From JBEHWX01 sp048498995 (lineage in GTDB: Bacteria; Bacteroidota; Ignavibacteria; OLB7): a DNA stretch of 64,000 bases. Of this stretch, positions 41,845 to 52,500 are shown piece by piece (position 1 is the stretch's first letter; each line of letters starts with the position of its first letter). Below the pieces are notes generated by a model. That model was given only the letters and a program-made list of their open reading frames with translations. It was not told where the DNA came from and did no database searches. Where the stretch lies: contig JBEHWX010000005.1 in assembly GCA_048498995.1 (NCBI GenBank), positions 42,014 through 106,013 of the forward strand. The letters are read 5' to 3'. Position numbers and translations under genes: made by a program.

Positions 41845-44394
41845 ATGCGCCTGTTGTCGAGATATTTCTCCTGGCTTCAGTCGGGCACCTTCGCCGGCGA
41901 TACCGACCCGCTTCCGGTCCTCGACGCCGACGGCCAGACGAGCGTCCACGGCCTTTACGTGATCGGCGATCTGACCGGCATTCCGCTGCTCAAGCTCGCC
42001 GCCGAATCCGGGGTGACGCTCCTCGACCACTTCGATCGCGACGATGACCTCTCGCGCCTGCGAAGGCGGCATCGCCGGGAGGACGCCGATCGCGCGGAGG
42101 ACGCGATGCTCGACCTGCTGATCGTCGGGGCCGGCCCGGCGGGCGTTTCCGCCGGCGCGGAAGCCGCCCGGCGAGGCTACGCCACGATGATCCTGGAGGC
42201 AACCGAGCCGTTCGCCACGGTGGAGGACTTTCCACCGGGCAAGCCGATTTTCAGCGAGCCGGAGCACCTGGTTCCCAGGGCGACGCTCAAGACGCCGCCG
42301 GGAACGCGGGAAAGCCTGCTCGAGGCGCTTCGCGACCAGCTGGCCGGATTCGATCTGCCGATACGGACTGGAGAAATCGTTCAGGCCGTGCGACGGGTAG
42401 GGGATCACTTCATCGTGACCGCGCGCACGGAATCGGGGGAGCGGAGCTACCGCGCGCTACGCGTGGCGCTCGCGGTGGGTCGGACGGGGAGTGCCCGGAC
42501 GCTCGGCATCCCGGGCGAACATCTGGACAAGGTACATCACCGTCTCATCGACCCCGGCGCGCACCGGGGGGAGCGCATCGTGGTCGTGGGGGGAGGAGAT
42601 TCCGCGGTCGAGACCGCCATGGCGCTGGCCGAGCGGGGGAACAGCGTTCTTCTCTGTCATCGCGGAACATCCCTTGCACGGGTCCGCCAACGGAATCTCA
42701 GGCGACTTCGGGAGCTCGAAGGTAGGGCGGAGCTGACGGTCGCCTTCCAAACTACACTTCAACGGGTCGAACGGTTACACGTAACCCTCATTTCCCCCGA
42801 CGGAGCCTCCCGGATCGAGAACGACGCCGTCTACGTCATGATCGGACGGCGCCCGCCGGTGGATCTGCTCCGGCGTTGCGGCGTGAAGATACGAGGCGCA
42901 TGGGATGGCGGGCGCCGACTTCTGATGATCTATGGCCTGCTGATCGCCTCGGTGATCTATTTCGGCAAGAAGTCGACGGTCTGGGGAGCCGATCCCCCCT
43001 CCGGATTCCGCGACGGGCTCGATCGGCTCCTCGCGATCCCGTCGCTGGCGCTCGGCCGGTTCGCCGACACGGCCGGCTTCTCCTGGTATGGCTGGCGCGA
43101 GCTTCTGATCGATCTGGTCGCCTGGGGAAGCCTCCTGGGGGTGATCGGACTCTCGACGGCCCTGCTAATCCGCCGTCTTCGCGCCGGCGGCGCCGCGCCC
43201 GGTGTCGCCGCGCCCGGTGTCGCCGCCGGCGTGCTCCGACGGGTCCGCTTCACTCCCCTCTACATCGCGGGGGCGACGCTCCTGGTCTGCGGAGCCTACG
43301 CCGGCGACCGCTATTTCGGCGTTCGCCTGGCCGGGATCGACACCGCGACCTGGTATTCCCTCCTCTATTCGATCACGATCGTGGTCTTCGGCCTCCGGCG
43401 CATCCGGCGGACGCCGACCCGCTACGTGAAGCTCCAGACCTGGACGCTGATGGCGGTGCAGGTGATCCCCCTCTTCATCCTGCCGCTGCTGGTGCTCCCG
43501 GCCCTCTGGAAATCGGGAGCGCTCACGGCCGATTCCTGGATCGTCCGGAATGCCTTTCCGATCCCCCAGGGGGGGAGCGAGCCGGAGTTCTGGCGCGCCT
43601 ACGGGCTCGTGCTCGCCTGGCCACTCTTCCTCTACAACCTCTTCACCGACCAGCCGACGACCTTCTGGCTGGTCGTCTCCTTCGTGCAGACCTTCGTGAT
43701 CATCCCGGCGATCGTCTGGAAATGGGGCAAGGGAGCCTACTGCGGCTGGGTCTGCTCCTGCGGCGGCCTGGCCGAAACGCTCGGCGACGATTATCGGTCG
43801 GCCGCCCCGCACGGCCCCGCGGCCAAGCGCTGGGAGAATGCCGGGCAGTGGGTGCTTCTCTTCGTCTTCCTCCTCACCCTGATCAAGCTCCTCGGCGCGG
43901 CCGCCGGAGGGCATCTGGCCGGACTCGACGTCGGCGCCATGGCCGGCCAGGGGGAACGGATCTACGCGGTGGTCGTGGATATCCTCATGGCAGGCGTGGT
44001 CGGCCTCGGGCTCTACGTGGTCCTCTCCGGGCGGACCTGGTGCCGCTTCCTCTGTCCCCTGGCGGCGCTGATGCACATCTACGCCCGCTTCACGAAGTAC
44101 AGGATCTTCGCCCGGAAGGAGCGCTGCATCAGCTGCAACGTCTGCACCTCGGTCTGCCACATGGGGATCGACGTGATGGGCTACGCCAACAAGGGGATTC
44201 CGATGAACGACGTGCAGTGCGTCCGCTGCTCGGCCTGCGTGACGAGCTGCCCGATGGATGTGCTCAGCTTCGGGGAGCTGCCGAAGGCCGATCCGGACAA
44301 CCGGCTCTACCTGGAGCTTCCGGTGGTCGGCCACCCGCCGGGCAACTGGCGCGGCGGCATGCTCCCGGCCGGGCACCGCGACGCGGGCATCTGA
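41845..44394 (+). CDS. Flavoprotein fused to a membrane polyferredoxin (NapH/RdxA-like)
   Basis: 849 residues in two halves. The flavoprotein half (~1-350) starts with HGLYVIGDLTGIPLLKLAAESG (~30-55), a motif that in thioredoxin-reductase-like enzymes lies at the C-terminal end of the FAD domain. Next come the FAD Rossmann motif LLIVGAGPAGVSAGAEAARRG (~92) and an NAD(P) motif IVVVGGGDSAVETAMALAERG (~245). There is no CxxC redox pair. The second half (~355-849) has about six TM helices, the NapH-type cysteine motifs GAYCGWVCSCGG (~633) and CRFLCPLAAL, then two 4Fe-4S sets, CISCNVCTSVCHMGIDV (~761) and CVRCSACVTSCPMDVL (~792). It would move electrons between NAD(P)H and a membrane or periplasmic partner; the partner is unknown. 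The ATG at 41845 was chosen; no ribosome site is seen. Confidence 0.85.
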   Translation: MRLLSRYFSWLQSGTFAGDTDPLPVLDADGQTSVHGLYVIGDLTGIPLLKLAAESGVTLLDHFDRDDDLSRLRRRHRREDADRAEDAMLDLLIVGAGPAGVSAGAEAARRGYATMILEATEPFATVEDFPPGKPIFSEPEHLVPRATLKTPPGTRESLLEALRDQLAGFDLPIRTGEIVQAVRRVGDHFIVTARTESGERSYRALRVALAVGRTGSARTLGIPGEHLDKVHHRLIDPGAHRGERIVVVGGGDSAVETAMALAERGNSVLLCHRGTSLARVRQRNLRRLRELEGRAELTVAFQTTLQRVERLHVTLISPDGASRIENDAVYVMIGRRPPVDLLRRCGVKIRGAWDGGRRLLMIYGLLIASVIYFGKKSTVWGADPPSGFRDGLDRLLAIPSLALGRFADTAGFSWYGWRELLIDLVAWGSLLGVIGLSTALLIRRLRAGGAAPGVAAPGVAAGVLRRVRFTPLYIAGATLLVCGAYAGDRYFGVRLAGIDTATWYSLLYSITIVVFGLRRIRRTPTRYVKLQTWTLMAVQVIPLFILPLLVLPALWKSGALTADSWIVRNAFPIPQGGSEPEFWRAYGLVLAWPLFLYNLFTDQPTTFWLVVSFVQTFVIIPAIVWKWGKGAYCGWVCSCGGLAETLGDDYRSAAPHGPAAKRWENAGQWVLLFVFLLTLIKLLGAAAGGHLAGLDVGAMAGQGERIYAVVVDILMAGVVGLGLYVVLSGRTWCRFLCPLAALMHIYARFTKYRIFARKERCISCNVCTSVCHMGIDVMGYANKGIPMNDVQCVRCSACVTSCPMDVLSFGELPKADPDNRLYLELPVVGHPPGNWRGGMLPAGHRDAGI

Positions 44395-44609
44395 ACCTGC
44401 GGGATCCCGACGCGCCGGACGCGTCTGTCACGTATTCGAACGCTTGGCGTCGCGGATCGTGGATGCCCGTTCGTAACTTATCGTCTGGCAACCGCTCTCT
44501 CTTCCGTCCCCCTCCCGAGGCCGCCGTGGCACCCGGGACCGGACGCGGACCGAGCCGGCTTCCGGCCTCATCGCGAGGACCGTTCTCCCCCCCTCCCGCT
44601 CCGAACCGT

Positions 44610-47600
44610 ATGCGACCGATAGAACTCCAGATCACCGGGCTCAACAGCTTCCGCGAGCGACAGACGATTCAGTTCGAGCCGCTCCTGGCCGAGGGGCTGT
44701 TCGGCATTTTCGGGCCGACCGGCAGCGGCAAGAGCTCCATCCTCGACGCGATCACCCTGGCGCTCTACGGCGAGGTGAAGCGCGCCCCGAAAGGGAAAGG
44801 GGGCATCATCAACATGCGGGAGCGGGGATGCTCGGTCAGCTTCACCTTCGAGGTAGTGGTCGAGGGGGAACGGAAGCGCTACACGATCGAGCGGCTGCTG
44901 GAGCGGGAGAAAAAGAAAGGGGGCATCACCACCAAGCGCGCGCGCCTGAGCGAGCATCGGGACGGACTGAGGGTGCCGATCGCCGAAAAGGAGAAGGAGC
45001 TCGACGGCCGCCCGCAGGAGCCGGGGAAGATCCAGGAGCTGATCGGCCTCGGGGCCGACGATTTTCTCCGCGCCGTGATCCTGCCGCAGGGAGCATTTTC
45101 GAATCTTCTCACCCTGAAGCCGGCCGAGCGGGGCGAGGTGATGCAGCGCCTGTTCGGCCTCCACGATCTCGGCGAGCGGCTCCGCTCCCAGCTTTCCCTC
45201 CGCGGCTCCGAGATGGAGACCCTCCTGGCCGGCCAGGGAGGCCGGATCGCCGAGCTGAAAACGTATGACGACGAGGCCCTGGAAGCCTGTCGCCTGGCCC
45301 TCGAGGAGGCGCTCGTGGCCAGCCGCGCCGCCGAGGACCGCTTCGAGCTGGCCGACCGTCGGCTGCGCGAGGCCGAGGAGCTGACCGGGCTGCTGGCCGA
45401 GTACGAGCGCCTGGTCAGGGCCGGACAGGAGCGGGCACGCCGCCAGGAGCGGCTGCGCGATCTCCGCGGCGCGATCGACCGCGCCGAGCGGGGACGGTTG
45501 ATCCACCCCGCGCTGATCGCCGCCGAGAACGCGGCACACACCTTCGCGCGCTCCGAGGAGAGCTACAACCTGGCCGTGGAGGCCAGCCGGCAGGCCTCGG
45601 ACGTGAGCCACGCCGCCATGGATCGTTTTCTCCACGCCCAGCAGCGCCACGACGGCGACCACGACCCGATCTGCGAGGCGATCGCCGCGCTCAAGCGCGC
45701 CGCCGAGGGAATCGAGGAGCGCCGCCGACGCGAGGAGGAGCGCCGCGAGCTCGACCGAGCCCGCGCGATCTCCGGAGAGCGCCTTTCGGCCTTTACCGAC
45801 GCGCACGGAGCGCGCGCCGCCGCGGTGGCCGCCGGAGAGCGGGAGCATGAGGCGCTGGATCTGAGGCGCCGCGAGCTTCGGGTGGCCCCGGAGGAGCGCG
45901 AGCGCCACGAGAGAATCAGGGAGCTTGTCCGGGAAGAGGCGCTGCTGGAAGCCTCCCTGGCAACCAGGCGGGAATCGGCCGCCGGCCAGGGACGGGAGCT
46001 CGAGCTGCTGGAACGGACGCTGGCCGGAGCAAGCTCCGGCGAGTCGGAGTGCCGCGCGCGGGTGGCCGCGCTGGAGTCGGCGCTCGCGGCCGCGAGGGAG
46101 CAGCTTGCGCGCCGCGTGAAGGAGCGCGACGGCCTCCGGGAGCACTACCGGATCATCGACGATGTACAGAAGGATATCGGCCATCTTCGGACGCAGATCG
46201 ACGAACAGCAACAGGATCGGACGCGGAAGGTGGCGGAGCTTCAACGCTTCGAGACCGAGCTTCAGCGATCGATGATGAAGCTCGATCGGGCGATCGACGA
46301 GCGCCGGATGGCTCAGGAGCGCCTGGATGCCGCGCGCGAGCTGCTTGTCGGGATCGAGCGGCGCACACTGCTGGCGACCATCGCCAGCGAGCTGGAGGAT
46401 GGCCTCCCCTGCCCCCTCTGCGGATCGCACGAGCATCCGACGCCGCACGCCGAGGCCGCCCACACCGTGGAGGAAGTGGAGATCGCGCGCCACGCGGTCG
46501 CGTCGCGCGAAATGGAGATGCGCCAGGCCGAGGCGGGCTTCTACGCGGTGAGCGAGGGGCGCGTGAAGCTCAACACGGAGCGCGACACGGCGCAGGGAGC
46601 GATCGGACAGATCGACACCCGTATCGTCGCCCTGCGTGCCCAGATCGATGAGAAGCTCGCCGCCGTCGGCGTGGTGCGCCCGGTGGCCTCCATCGAGGGG
46701 CTGCGCATCCTCTCCGACGACACGAAGCAGGCCGGGATCGCGGCCGCGGCGGAGATCGAGCGCCTGACCTCGGAGCTGGCCGCCATCGAGAGTGAGCTGG
46801 CCTCGGCGCGGACAACGCTCACCGATCTGGCCTCCTCCACCGCCGCCCTGGTGGCCAGACGCGAGGAGATGCGCCGGACTCTGGAAGCGGCCGAGCGGGA
46901 GGCCGGCGAGCTGAGCGCGCGAAGGGACGCCCTGAGATCGCGCCTCGCGGCGGATGCCAACGGGCGGACGCTCGATGGGCTCCGGGAGGAGCTGGAAAGG
47001 CTTGCCGAACGGGACCGCGAGGCCGAAGCCGTCGAGAAGGAGAGCGACGAGAGCGGGCGCGCGCTGAAGACGCTGCGCGAGGAGCGGGATGCCGCCGCCG
47101 CGGAGCTTGCCGAGGCGCGACGGGCCCATGAAGGAAACGTGGCCCGCCTGGCCCAGCTGGACGCCGAGCTCGAGCGCCACCGCGGCGAGATCGACGCGAT
47201 GCTCGCGGCGCTCCCCGATGGCTACCGCGCCTCCGATGATCTGGCCGGGACCATCCGCCACGCCGAGGAGCGGCGCGACATGCTCCGCCGCGAGCTGGAG
47301 GAGACCCGCACCGCCTACGACGCCGCGCGCACCGAGGCGCGCGTGCGCGAGGTGGAGACCAAGACCCAATGGACCACGCACTGCGGCAACGAGGTGGAGC
47401 GCGACCGGCTGGAACGGGATCTCCGGCTTCAGCTGGAGGAGCAGGGGTTTGCCGGCGTCGAGGAGCTGCGACGCTCGATGCTCGACCTTCCGGAGCTCCG
47501 GCGCCGGAAGGAGGAGTCGGACGCGATCGAGGCGGAGCTCCGCGAGGCCAGGCGCAAGCTGGACGAGCTGGCCGGGGCAATCGCCGGACGGACGATCGAC

Positions 47601-48269
47601 GAGCGGGAGCTGGCCGACATCCGCCAGGCGCAGGAGAGCGCCCGCCGGGAGCGCGATCTGAGCATCGCCGCCAGCGGCGCGGCCGAGCGGAGCTACACCA
47701 CCTGCGTTGAGAAGAACGCCGAGCTCCGGCGCGCGCTCGAGCAGCAGCAGGAGGTGGAGCAGCGGGCGGCCACGATCGAACAGCTGCGGCGCTATCTGAC
47801 CGGCAATGCCTTCGTGAACTACCTGGCCGACGAGCGCCTGGCCGAAGTCTGCCGACGCGCCTCGCTCCAGCTCGAATCCCTCACCGGCGGGCGCCTGGAG
47901 CTCTGCACCCGCTCCTCCGACGGGTTCTATATCCGCGACCACGGCAACGGCGGCGGCGAGCGGAGCACCAGCTCCCTCTCCGGCGGAGAGACCTTCCTGG
48001 TCTCCCTTTCGCTGGCGCTGGCGCTGTCGGATACCATCCAGCTCGGACGGTCGCCGCTGGAGTTCTTCTTCCTCGACGAGGGGTTCGGCACGCTCGATCA
48101 CGAGCTGCTGGAGACCGTGCTCGATTCGCTGGACCGGCTCCGCTCGCAGCACCGGGCGATCGGCGTGATCTCTCACGTCGGCGCGCTCCGCGAGCGGATC
48201 AACCGCCGGCTGGTGATAGCCCCCGCCTCCGGCGATCGCGGCTCGACGGTGACCTACGAGCTCGCCTAA
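44610..48269 (+). CDS. sbcC: Exonuclease SbcC (Rad50-like SMC ATPase)
   Basis: 1219 residues. N-terminal ATPase lobe with Walker A IFGPTGSGKSSILDAI (~33-48) and Q-loop region VILPQGAFSNLL (~160). Two long coiled coils rich in Arg/Glu/Ala flank a central zinc hook, CPLCGSHEHP (Cys601 and Cys604), at almost the exact midpoint. The C-terminal lobe has signature SSLSGGETFLVSLSLALALS and Walker B FFFLDEGFGTLD, with the D-loop and His switch (ISHVGAL). With SbcD it opens and trims hairpins and protein-blocked DNA ends. No sbcD lies beside it, although the two are usually adjacent. The ATG at 44610 begins the conserved MRPIELQITGLNSF; the frame stays open far upstream only as a shadow of the fusion gene. 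Confidence 0.94.
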   Translation: MRPIELQITGLNSFRERQTIQFEPLLAEGLFGIFGPTGSGKSSILDAITLALYGEVKRAPKGKGGIINMRERGCSVSFTFEVVVEGERKRYTIERLLEREKKKGGITTKRARLSEHRDGLRVPIAEKEKELDGRPQEPGKIQELIGLGADDFLRAVILPQGAFSNLLTLKPAERGEVMQRLFGLHDLGERLRSQLSLRGSEMETLLAGQGGRIAELKTYDDEALEACRLALEEALVASRAAEDRFELADRRLREAEELTGLLAEYERLVRAGQERARRQERLRDLRGAIDRAERGRLIHPALIAAENAAHTFARSEESYNLAVEASRQASDVSHAAMDRFLHAQQRHDGDHDPICEAIAALKRAAEGIEERRRREEERRELDRARAISGERLSAFTDAHGARAAAVAAGEREHEALDLRRRELRVAPEERERHERIRELVREEALLEASLATRRESAAGQGRELELLERTLAGASSGESECRARVAALESALAAAREQLARRVKERDGLREHYRIIDDVQKDIGHLRTQIDEQQQDRTRKVAELQRFETELQRSMMKLDRAIDERRMAQERLDAARELLVGIERRTLLATIASELEDGLPCPLCGSHEHPTPHAEAAHTVEEVEIARHAVASREMEMRQAEAGFYAVSEGRVKLNTERDTAQGAIGQIDTRIVALRAQIDEKLAAVGVVRPVASIEGLRILSDDTKQAGIAAAAEIERLTSELAAIESELASARTTLTDLASSTAALVARREEMRRTLEAAEREAGELSARRDALRSRLAADANGRTLDGLREELERLAERDREAEAVEKESDESGRALKTLREERDAAAAELAEARRAHEGNVARLAQLDAELERHRGEIDAMLAALPDGYRASDDLAGTIRHAEERRDMLRRELEETRTAYDAARTEARVREVETKTQWTTHCGNEVERDRLERDLRLQLEEQGFAGVEELRRSMLDLPELRRRKEESDAIEAELREARRKLDELAGAIAGRTIDERELADIRQAQESARRERDLSIAASGAAERSYTTCVEKNAELRRALEQQQEVEQRAATIEQLRRYLTGNAFVNYLADERLAEVCRRASLQLESLTGGRLELCTRSSDGFYIRDHGNGGGERSTSSLSGGETFLVSLSLALALSDTIQLGRSPLEFFFLDEGFGTLDHELLETVLDSLDRLRSQHRAIGVISHVGALRERINRRLVIAPASGDRGSTVTYELA

Positions 48270-48300
48270 TCCTCTCAACTCACTCCCATTCAGGCACGCC

Positions 48301-49053
48301 ATGCCGATTACCGTCGTGACCATCGACTTCTGGAATACCCTCTTCGATTCCACCGGAGGGCCGCATCGCAACGACGTCCGCCGGCGCGCGCTGCACGAGG
48401 CGATCGTGGAGGCCGGACTGAGCTGCGAGCTGGAGGATCTGGAGAAGACGTACACCGACATCTGGAGCTACTTCGACGACCACTGGCTGAACCACCAGCG
48501 GACGCCGACCTCCGGGGAGATGGTCCGGGAGATCTACGCGCGGCTCGGGCTCGATGTCGGCGAGGCGCTGATCGACCGCGTCGCGGAGATCTTCGAGCGC
48601 GGGGTTCTCGATCATCCGCCGGTCCTCCTTCCGGGAGTCCGGGAGGGGCTGGAGTACCTCTCCGGCCGCGCCCGGCTCGCGCTGATCTCCGACACCGCCT
48701 TCTCCCCCGGCTCGATCCTTCGCGAGCTGATGGAGCTCAACGGCATCGCCCGCTACTTCGAGGCGTTCAGCTTCTCGGACGAGACCGGCGTCGCCAAGCC
48801 GCATCCGGAGGCCTTCGCCCGGGCGCTCGCCCCGTTCGATGCCTCCCCGGCCGAGGCGGCCCACATCGGCGACATCGAGCGGACCGATATCGTTGGGGCA
48901 CGCCGCGCCGGCATGCGCGCCATCCTCTACCGCGGCGACTCCCACGCCAAGTACGCCGAGCAGGAGACCGCCGCCGACGCGATCCTCTCCCACTGGTCGG
49001 AGATCTCCTCGGTGATCGAGGGGCTGGAGCGTCCCGCCCCGGACGAGGCATAA
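48301..49053 (+). CDS. HAD-superfamily hydrolase
   Basis: 250 residues with all four HAD motifs: I, VVTIDFWNTLFDS (nucleophile Asp ~9); II, ALISDTAFSPG (~118); III, Lys in GVAKPHPEAFARAL (~160); IV, HIGDIERTDIVGARRAGM (~190). In motif I the usual second Asp (D+2) is Trp (DFWNT), a variant seen in a sub-group of HAD proteins; the general acid must differ from classical phosphatases, or the reaction is not phosphomonoester hydrolysis. The helical cap (~15-85) is of the C1 type. The gene starts 32 bp after sbcC on the same strand and is probably cotranscribed. Substrate unknown. Confidence 0.88.
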   Translation: MPITVVTIDFWNTLFDSTGGPHRNDVRRRALHEAIVEAGLSCELEDLEKTYTDIWSYFDDHWLNHQRTPTSGEMVREIYARLGLDVGEALIDRVAEIFERGVLDHPPVLLPGVREGLEYLSGRARLALISDTAFSPGSILRELMELNGIARYFEAFSFSDETGVAKPHPEAFARALAPFDASPAEAAHIGDIERTDIVGARRAGMRAILYRGDSHAKYAEQETAADAILSHWSEISSVIEGLERPAPDEA

Positions 49054-49546
49054 CGAATCCACGGGGAGCACGTCGGCCGATGGCGCGCTCCCCGTTCCCA
49101 CACCACATCCGCTCATCCCATCCCTTCCCTCGCGCTCTCCCGATGCTCCGGCCACGGCCGGCGCTTCCGGCGTCGTTCAATGGCGTCGACCTTTTCCGAG
49201 CCGGTCACATACGCTCTATCGCCGCGATCTAACCTGATCCGATTCGACGTGTTATCACCGAGGGAGGCGGAGTTGAATCGGCTCCCTGGCTCCTCTGGCA
49301 GACCCGTTGCGTGCAGGGGGATGGTGCAGCATCCGTCGGTGGCGATCGCGACGGCACGGCGATCCGGAACCGGAGTCGGCCGCCGCGACTCCTCTCCCAC
49401 TTCCACCTTTCGAACCGTCGATTTTCGCCCGTTCCGGCGCAATCGAACGGCCTCATCCACGACGACATGTTCCCCGACCGGGACCGATCTCCCCTACGGA
49501 TCGCTCCCGACGGCCCCCGGGCTCATCCAACGCAGGAGTGCGAACC
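49054..49546 (+). promoter_or_regulatory. Intergenic region holding a terminator and the leader of the WD40/VWA gene
   Basis: 493 bp. CGGGGAGC (49062-49069) / GCTCCCCG (49087-49094) forms an 8-bp hairpin 9 nt past the HAD stop, a likely terminator without a strong T-run. The rest has no recognised gene. AGGAG (49534-49538) is the ribosome site of the next gene. Confidence 0.4.
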
Positions 49547-52500
49547 ATGACCGTTCGTCACGGACATTGCCATTCCGTCACATACAGGCTCGCCATCGTC
49601 CGGCTCGCCGCGATTCGGTTCGCCGCGATGATCATCACCGGCATCGTTCTGGCCACGACCTGCTCCCTGGCGCAACGGAGCATCAGCCTGTTCGACATCG
49701 ACACGACCCGCTTTCCGCTGGTCACCGCGAAGTTCTATGCGTTCGACGTCCTCGGCGCGCGCGTCACGAGCTTTTCCCCGGCTGATTGCTCGATCATCGA
49801 GAACGGCACGGCGCGCACCGTCACGCGCGTCACCTGCGCGCCGAACACCACGCCGGCGCCGATCTCGTCGGTGCTGTCGATCGACATCTCGAAGTCGATG
49901 GAGGAGAATATCGGCGGGTCTGGGGTGAGGAAGATCGACATGGCGAAGGCGGCCGCCGCCGCGTGGGTCACCGCGATGCCGCTCGGCAGCTCCGAGTGCG
50001 CCGTCACGAGCTTCGGCAACCTGAGCTACCTGAATCAGGATTTCACCACCAACCGGCAGACGCTCCTCGACGCGATCGCGGCGCTCTCGCCGAACGGCGC
50101 GTCCGATTTCGACGCCGCGTTCCTCCGGCCGCCGGGAGGGGCGATCCCGATCGCCGCCCGCGGGTCGTCCCGACGCGTGGTGGTGCTGATCACCGACGGC
50201 GTGGCCGCCGGTACCGAGGGGAAGATCATCAAGGACGCCCTCGACGCCAACGTGGCGATCTACTGCATCACGCTCGGCGTGGAGGCTCCGGAGATCCTGA
50301 AACGGATTGCCGAGAAGACCGGCGGCGCGTGGTTCGAGAATGTGTCGACCGTCGAGGAGACGCAGACCATCTACAGGCGTATCCTCAGCCAGTCGCAGAA
50401 CCTTCCCCCCTGCACCATCGAGTGGCGGAGCGTGCCGGCGTGCGACCGCGTCCGGAACGTGGAGGCGAATCTGGGGGACGGCTGGACCTCGGCCATCTCC
50501 TATCTCGCTCCCGAATCCTCCACGCCGCTGGCCGTGTCGTCGAGCGCCGGTCTGGAGTTCGGGCCGGTCCCCGCCGGCTCCAGCAGCCAGCTTCCGGTAA
50601 CGATCTCAGCGCGCGGCGGCGATCTGACGGTGCGCTCGATCTCGACCACCGATCCCCGGTTCGTGATCATGCCGCCCCCTCCTCCGCCCCCCTTCACCCT
50701 CGCCTCCGGCGGATCGCTCACGCTGTGGATCACCTTCACCCCGACCGATTCGAGCTACGTCTACGCCCAGCTTCGGGTCGTCACCGACGGATGCAGCGAA
50801 ACGCTCGTGCACCTGACCGGAGGGTTCCTGGAAGCGCACGGCCCTCCCACGCTGACGATCCTTCGGCCGAACGGAGGCGAGTTCTACCCGACCGGCCTCG
50901 ACACCCTCATCACCTGGACCGGCGTGCAGCCGACCGACGCGGTCCACCTGGAATACAGCACCGATGACGGCACGAACTGGAGGGAGATAGCTCCGGCGGC
51001 AACCGGCCTCCAGTTCAGCTGGAGAGTGCCGAACACGCCGAGCACCAAGTGCCGGGTCCGCGCCACGCACGTGCTGCCGCGAACCACCGACAGCTCCATC
51101 CTCTTCTCCGGCGCGCATGCCGGCGGCGTCTACGCCGTGGCGTTCAGTCCGGACGGCGGCTCCCTCGTTACCGGCGGCGACGACATGAAGGGGGTGCTCT
51201 GGAACGCGCGGTCGGCCACGACCATCCGGACGTTCAGCGGCCACACCGATCGGGTCCGCGCCGTTGCCTACAGCGCCGACGGGCGCTGGATCGCGACCGG
51301 GAGCTACGACGGCAGCGTGAAGATCTGGCATGCCCCGACCGGCGTGCTCACGCGGACGCTCACAGGCCATACCGACTGGGTGAACTCGGTCCGCTTCAGT
51401 CCGGACGGAGCCACGCTCGTCACCGGCAGCCGCGACGGCACCGCGCGTATCTGGCGCATCTCCGACGGCGCGCAGCTCAAGGCACTCCGCGCGCACTCCG
51501 CCTCGGTGACCGACGCCCGCTTCAACGCAGACGGAACCCGGGTCGCGACGGCAAGCTCGGATAAATCGGCGGCGATCTGGGACGCGGCAAGCGGACGGCT
51601 GCTCAACGTCGTCGACGCGGGCGCCCCACTCTGGTCGGTCGCCTTCCTCCCCGGTGAACGCCGAATCGTGACCGGCGGCGACGACCGGAGCGCGGCCGTC
51701 TGGGACATCCCCTCCGGCTCCCGGATCATGACCCTCTCCGGCCATCTCGGCGCGGTCCGCTCGGTCGACGTCAGCCCCGACGGCGCGTGGATCGCCACGG
51801 CCAGCGACGACGCCACCGCGATGCTCTGGAGCACGCTGGACGGGACTCCCGCCAGAACGCTTCTGGGCCACCGGAACATGGTCCGCTCGATCGCGTTCAG
51901 CCACGACGGACGCCTGGTGGCCACCGGCAGCGCCGACTCCACCGCGCGCATCTGGCAGGTGGACCGCGCCACCTCGAACCGGGACATCACCGACGGACGC
52001 TTCTCGATCATCGCCCCTGCCCTCTCCGGCCCGGACACCGTCGATTTCGGCAAGGTGCCGGTCAATACCGAGGCCGGAAAGCTCGTCGCCTTCCTGCGCA
52101 ACGACGCGGTATCGCCGATCAGGGTCTCGGCGATCGGTCTGCGGGGCATGGATGCCGGCGAGTTCGCGATCCGGTCGGGATTCGCCCCGGTCATCATCGG
52201 CGCCGCCGACGTGCACGCGATGAAGTTCTCCTTCACCCCGACCTCGATCGGCCTCAAGTACGCGACGGTGGAGATCGTCACCCTTCTGGGGACGCTCCGG
52301 CGCGTGCTGCGGGGGGAAGGGGTCGACGCGCGTATCGCCGCCACCGATACGGTCAGGCTCTCCTACCTCTCCTGCGATACGCATCGGGATACGACCATCA
52401 CGATCACCAACGACGGGTCCACGCCGCTGACCATCTCCCGGATGGATCTCACCGGCGCGGATTCGCTGGCCTTCCAGCTCGATCCGGATCAGGGGGGAGT

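Noticed and set aside
42876..44609. N-terminal extension of SbcC by 578 residues
   Set aside because: The stretch is the flavoprotein-polyferredoxin gene read in the wrong frame; SbcC similarity starts exactly at the ATG at 44610.
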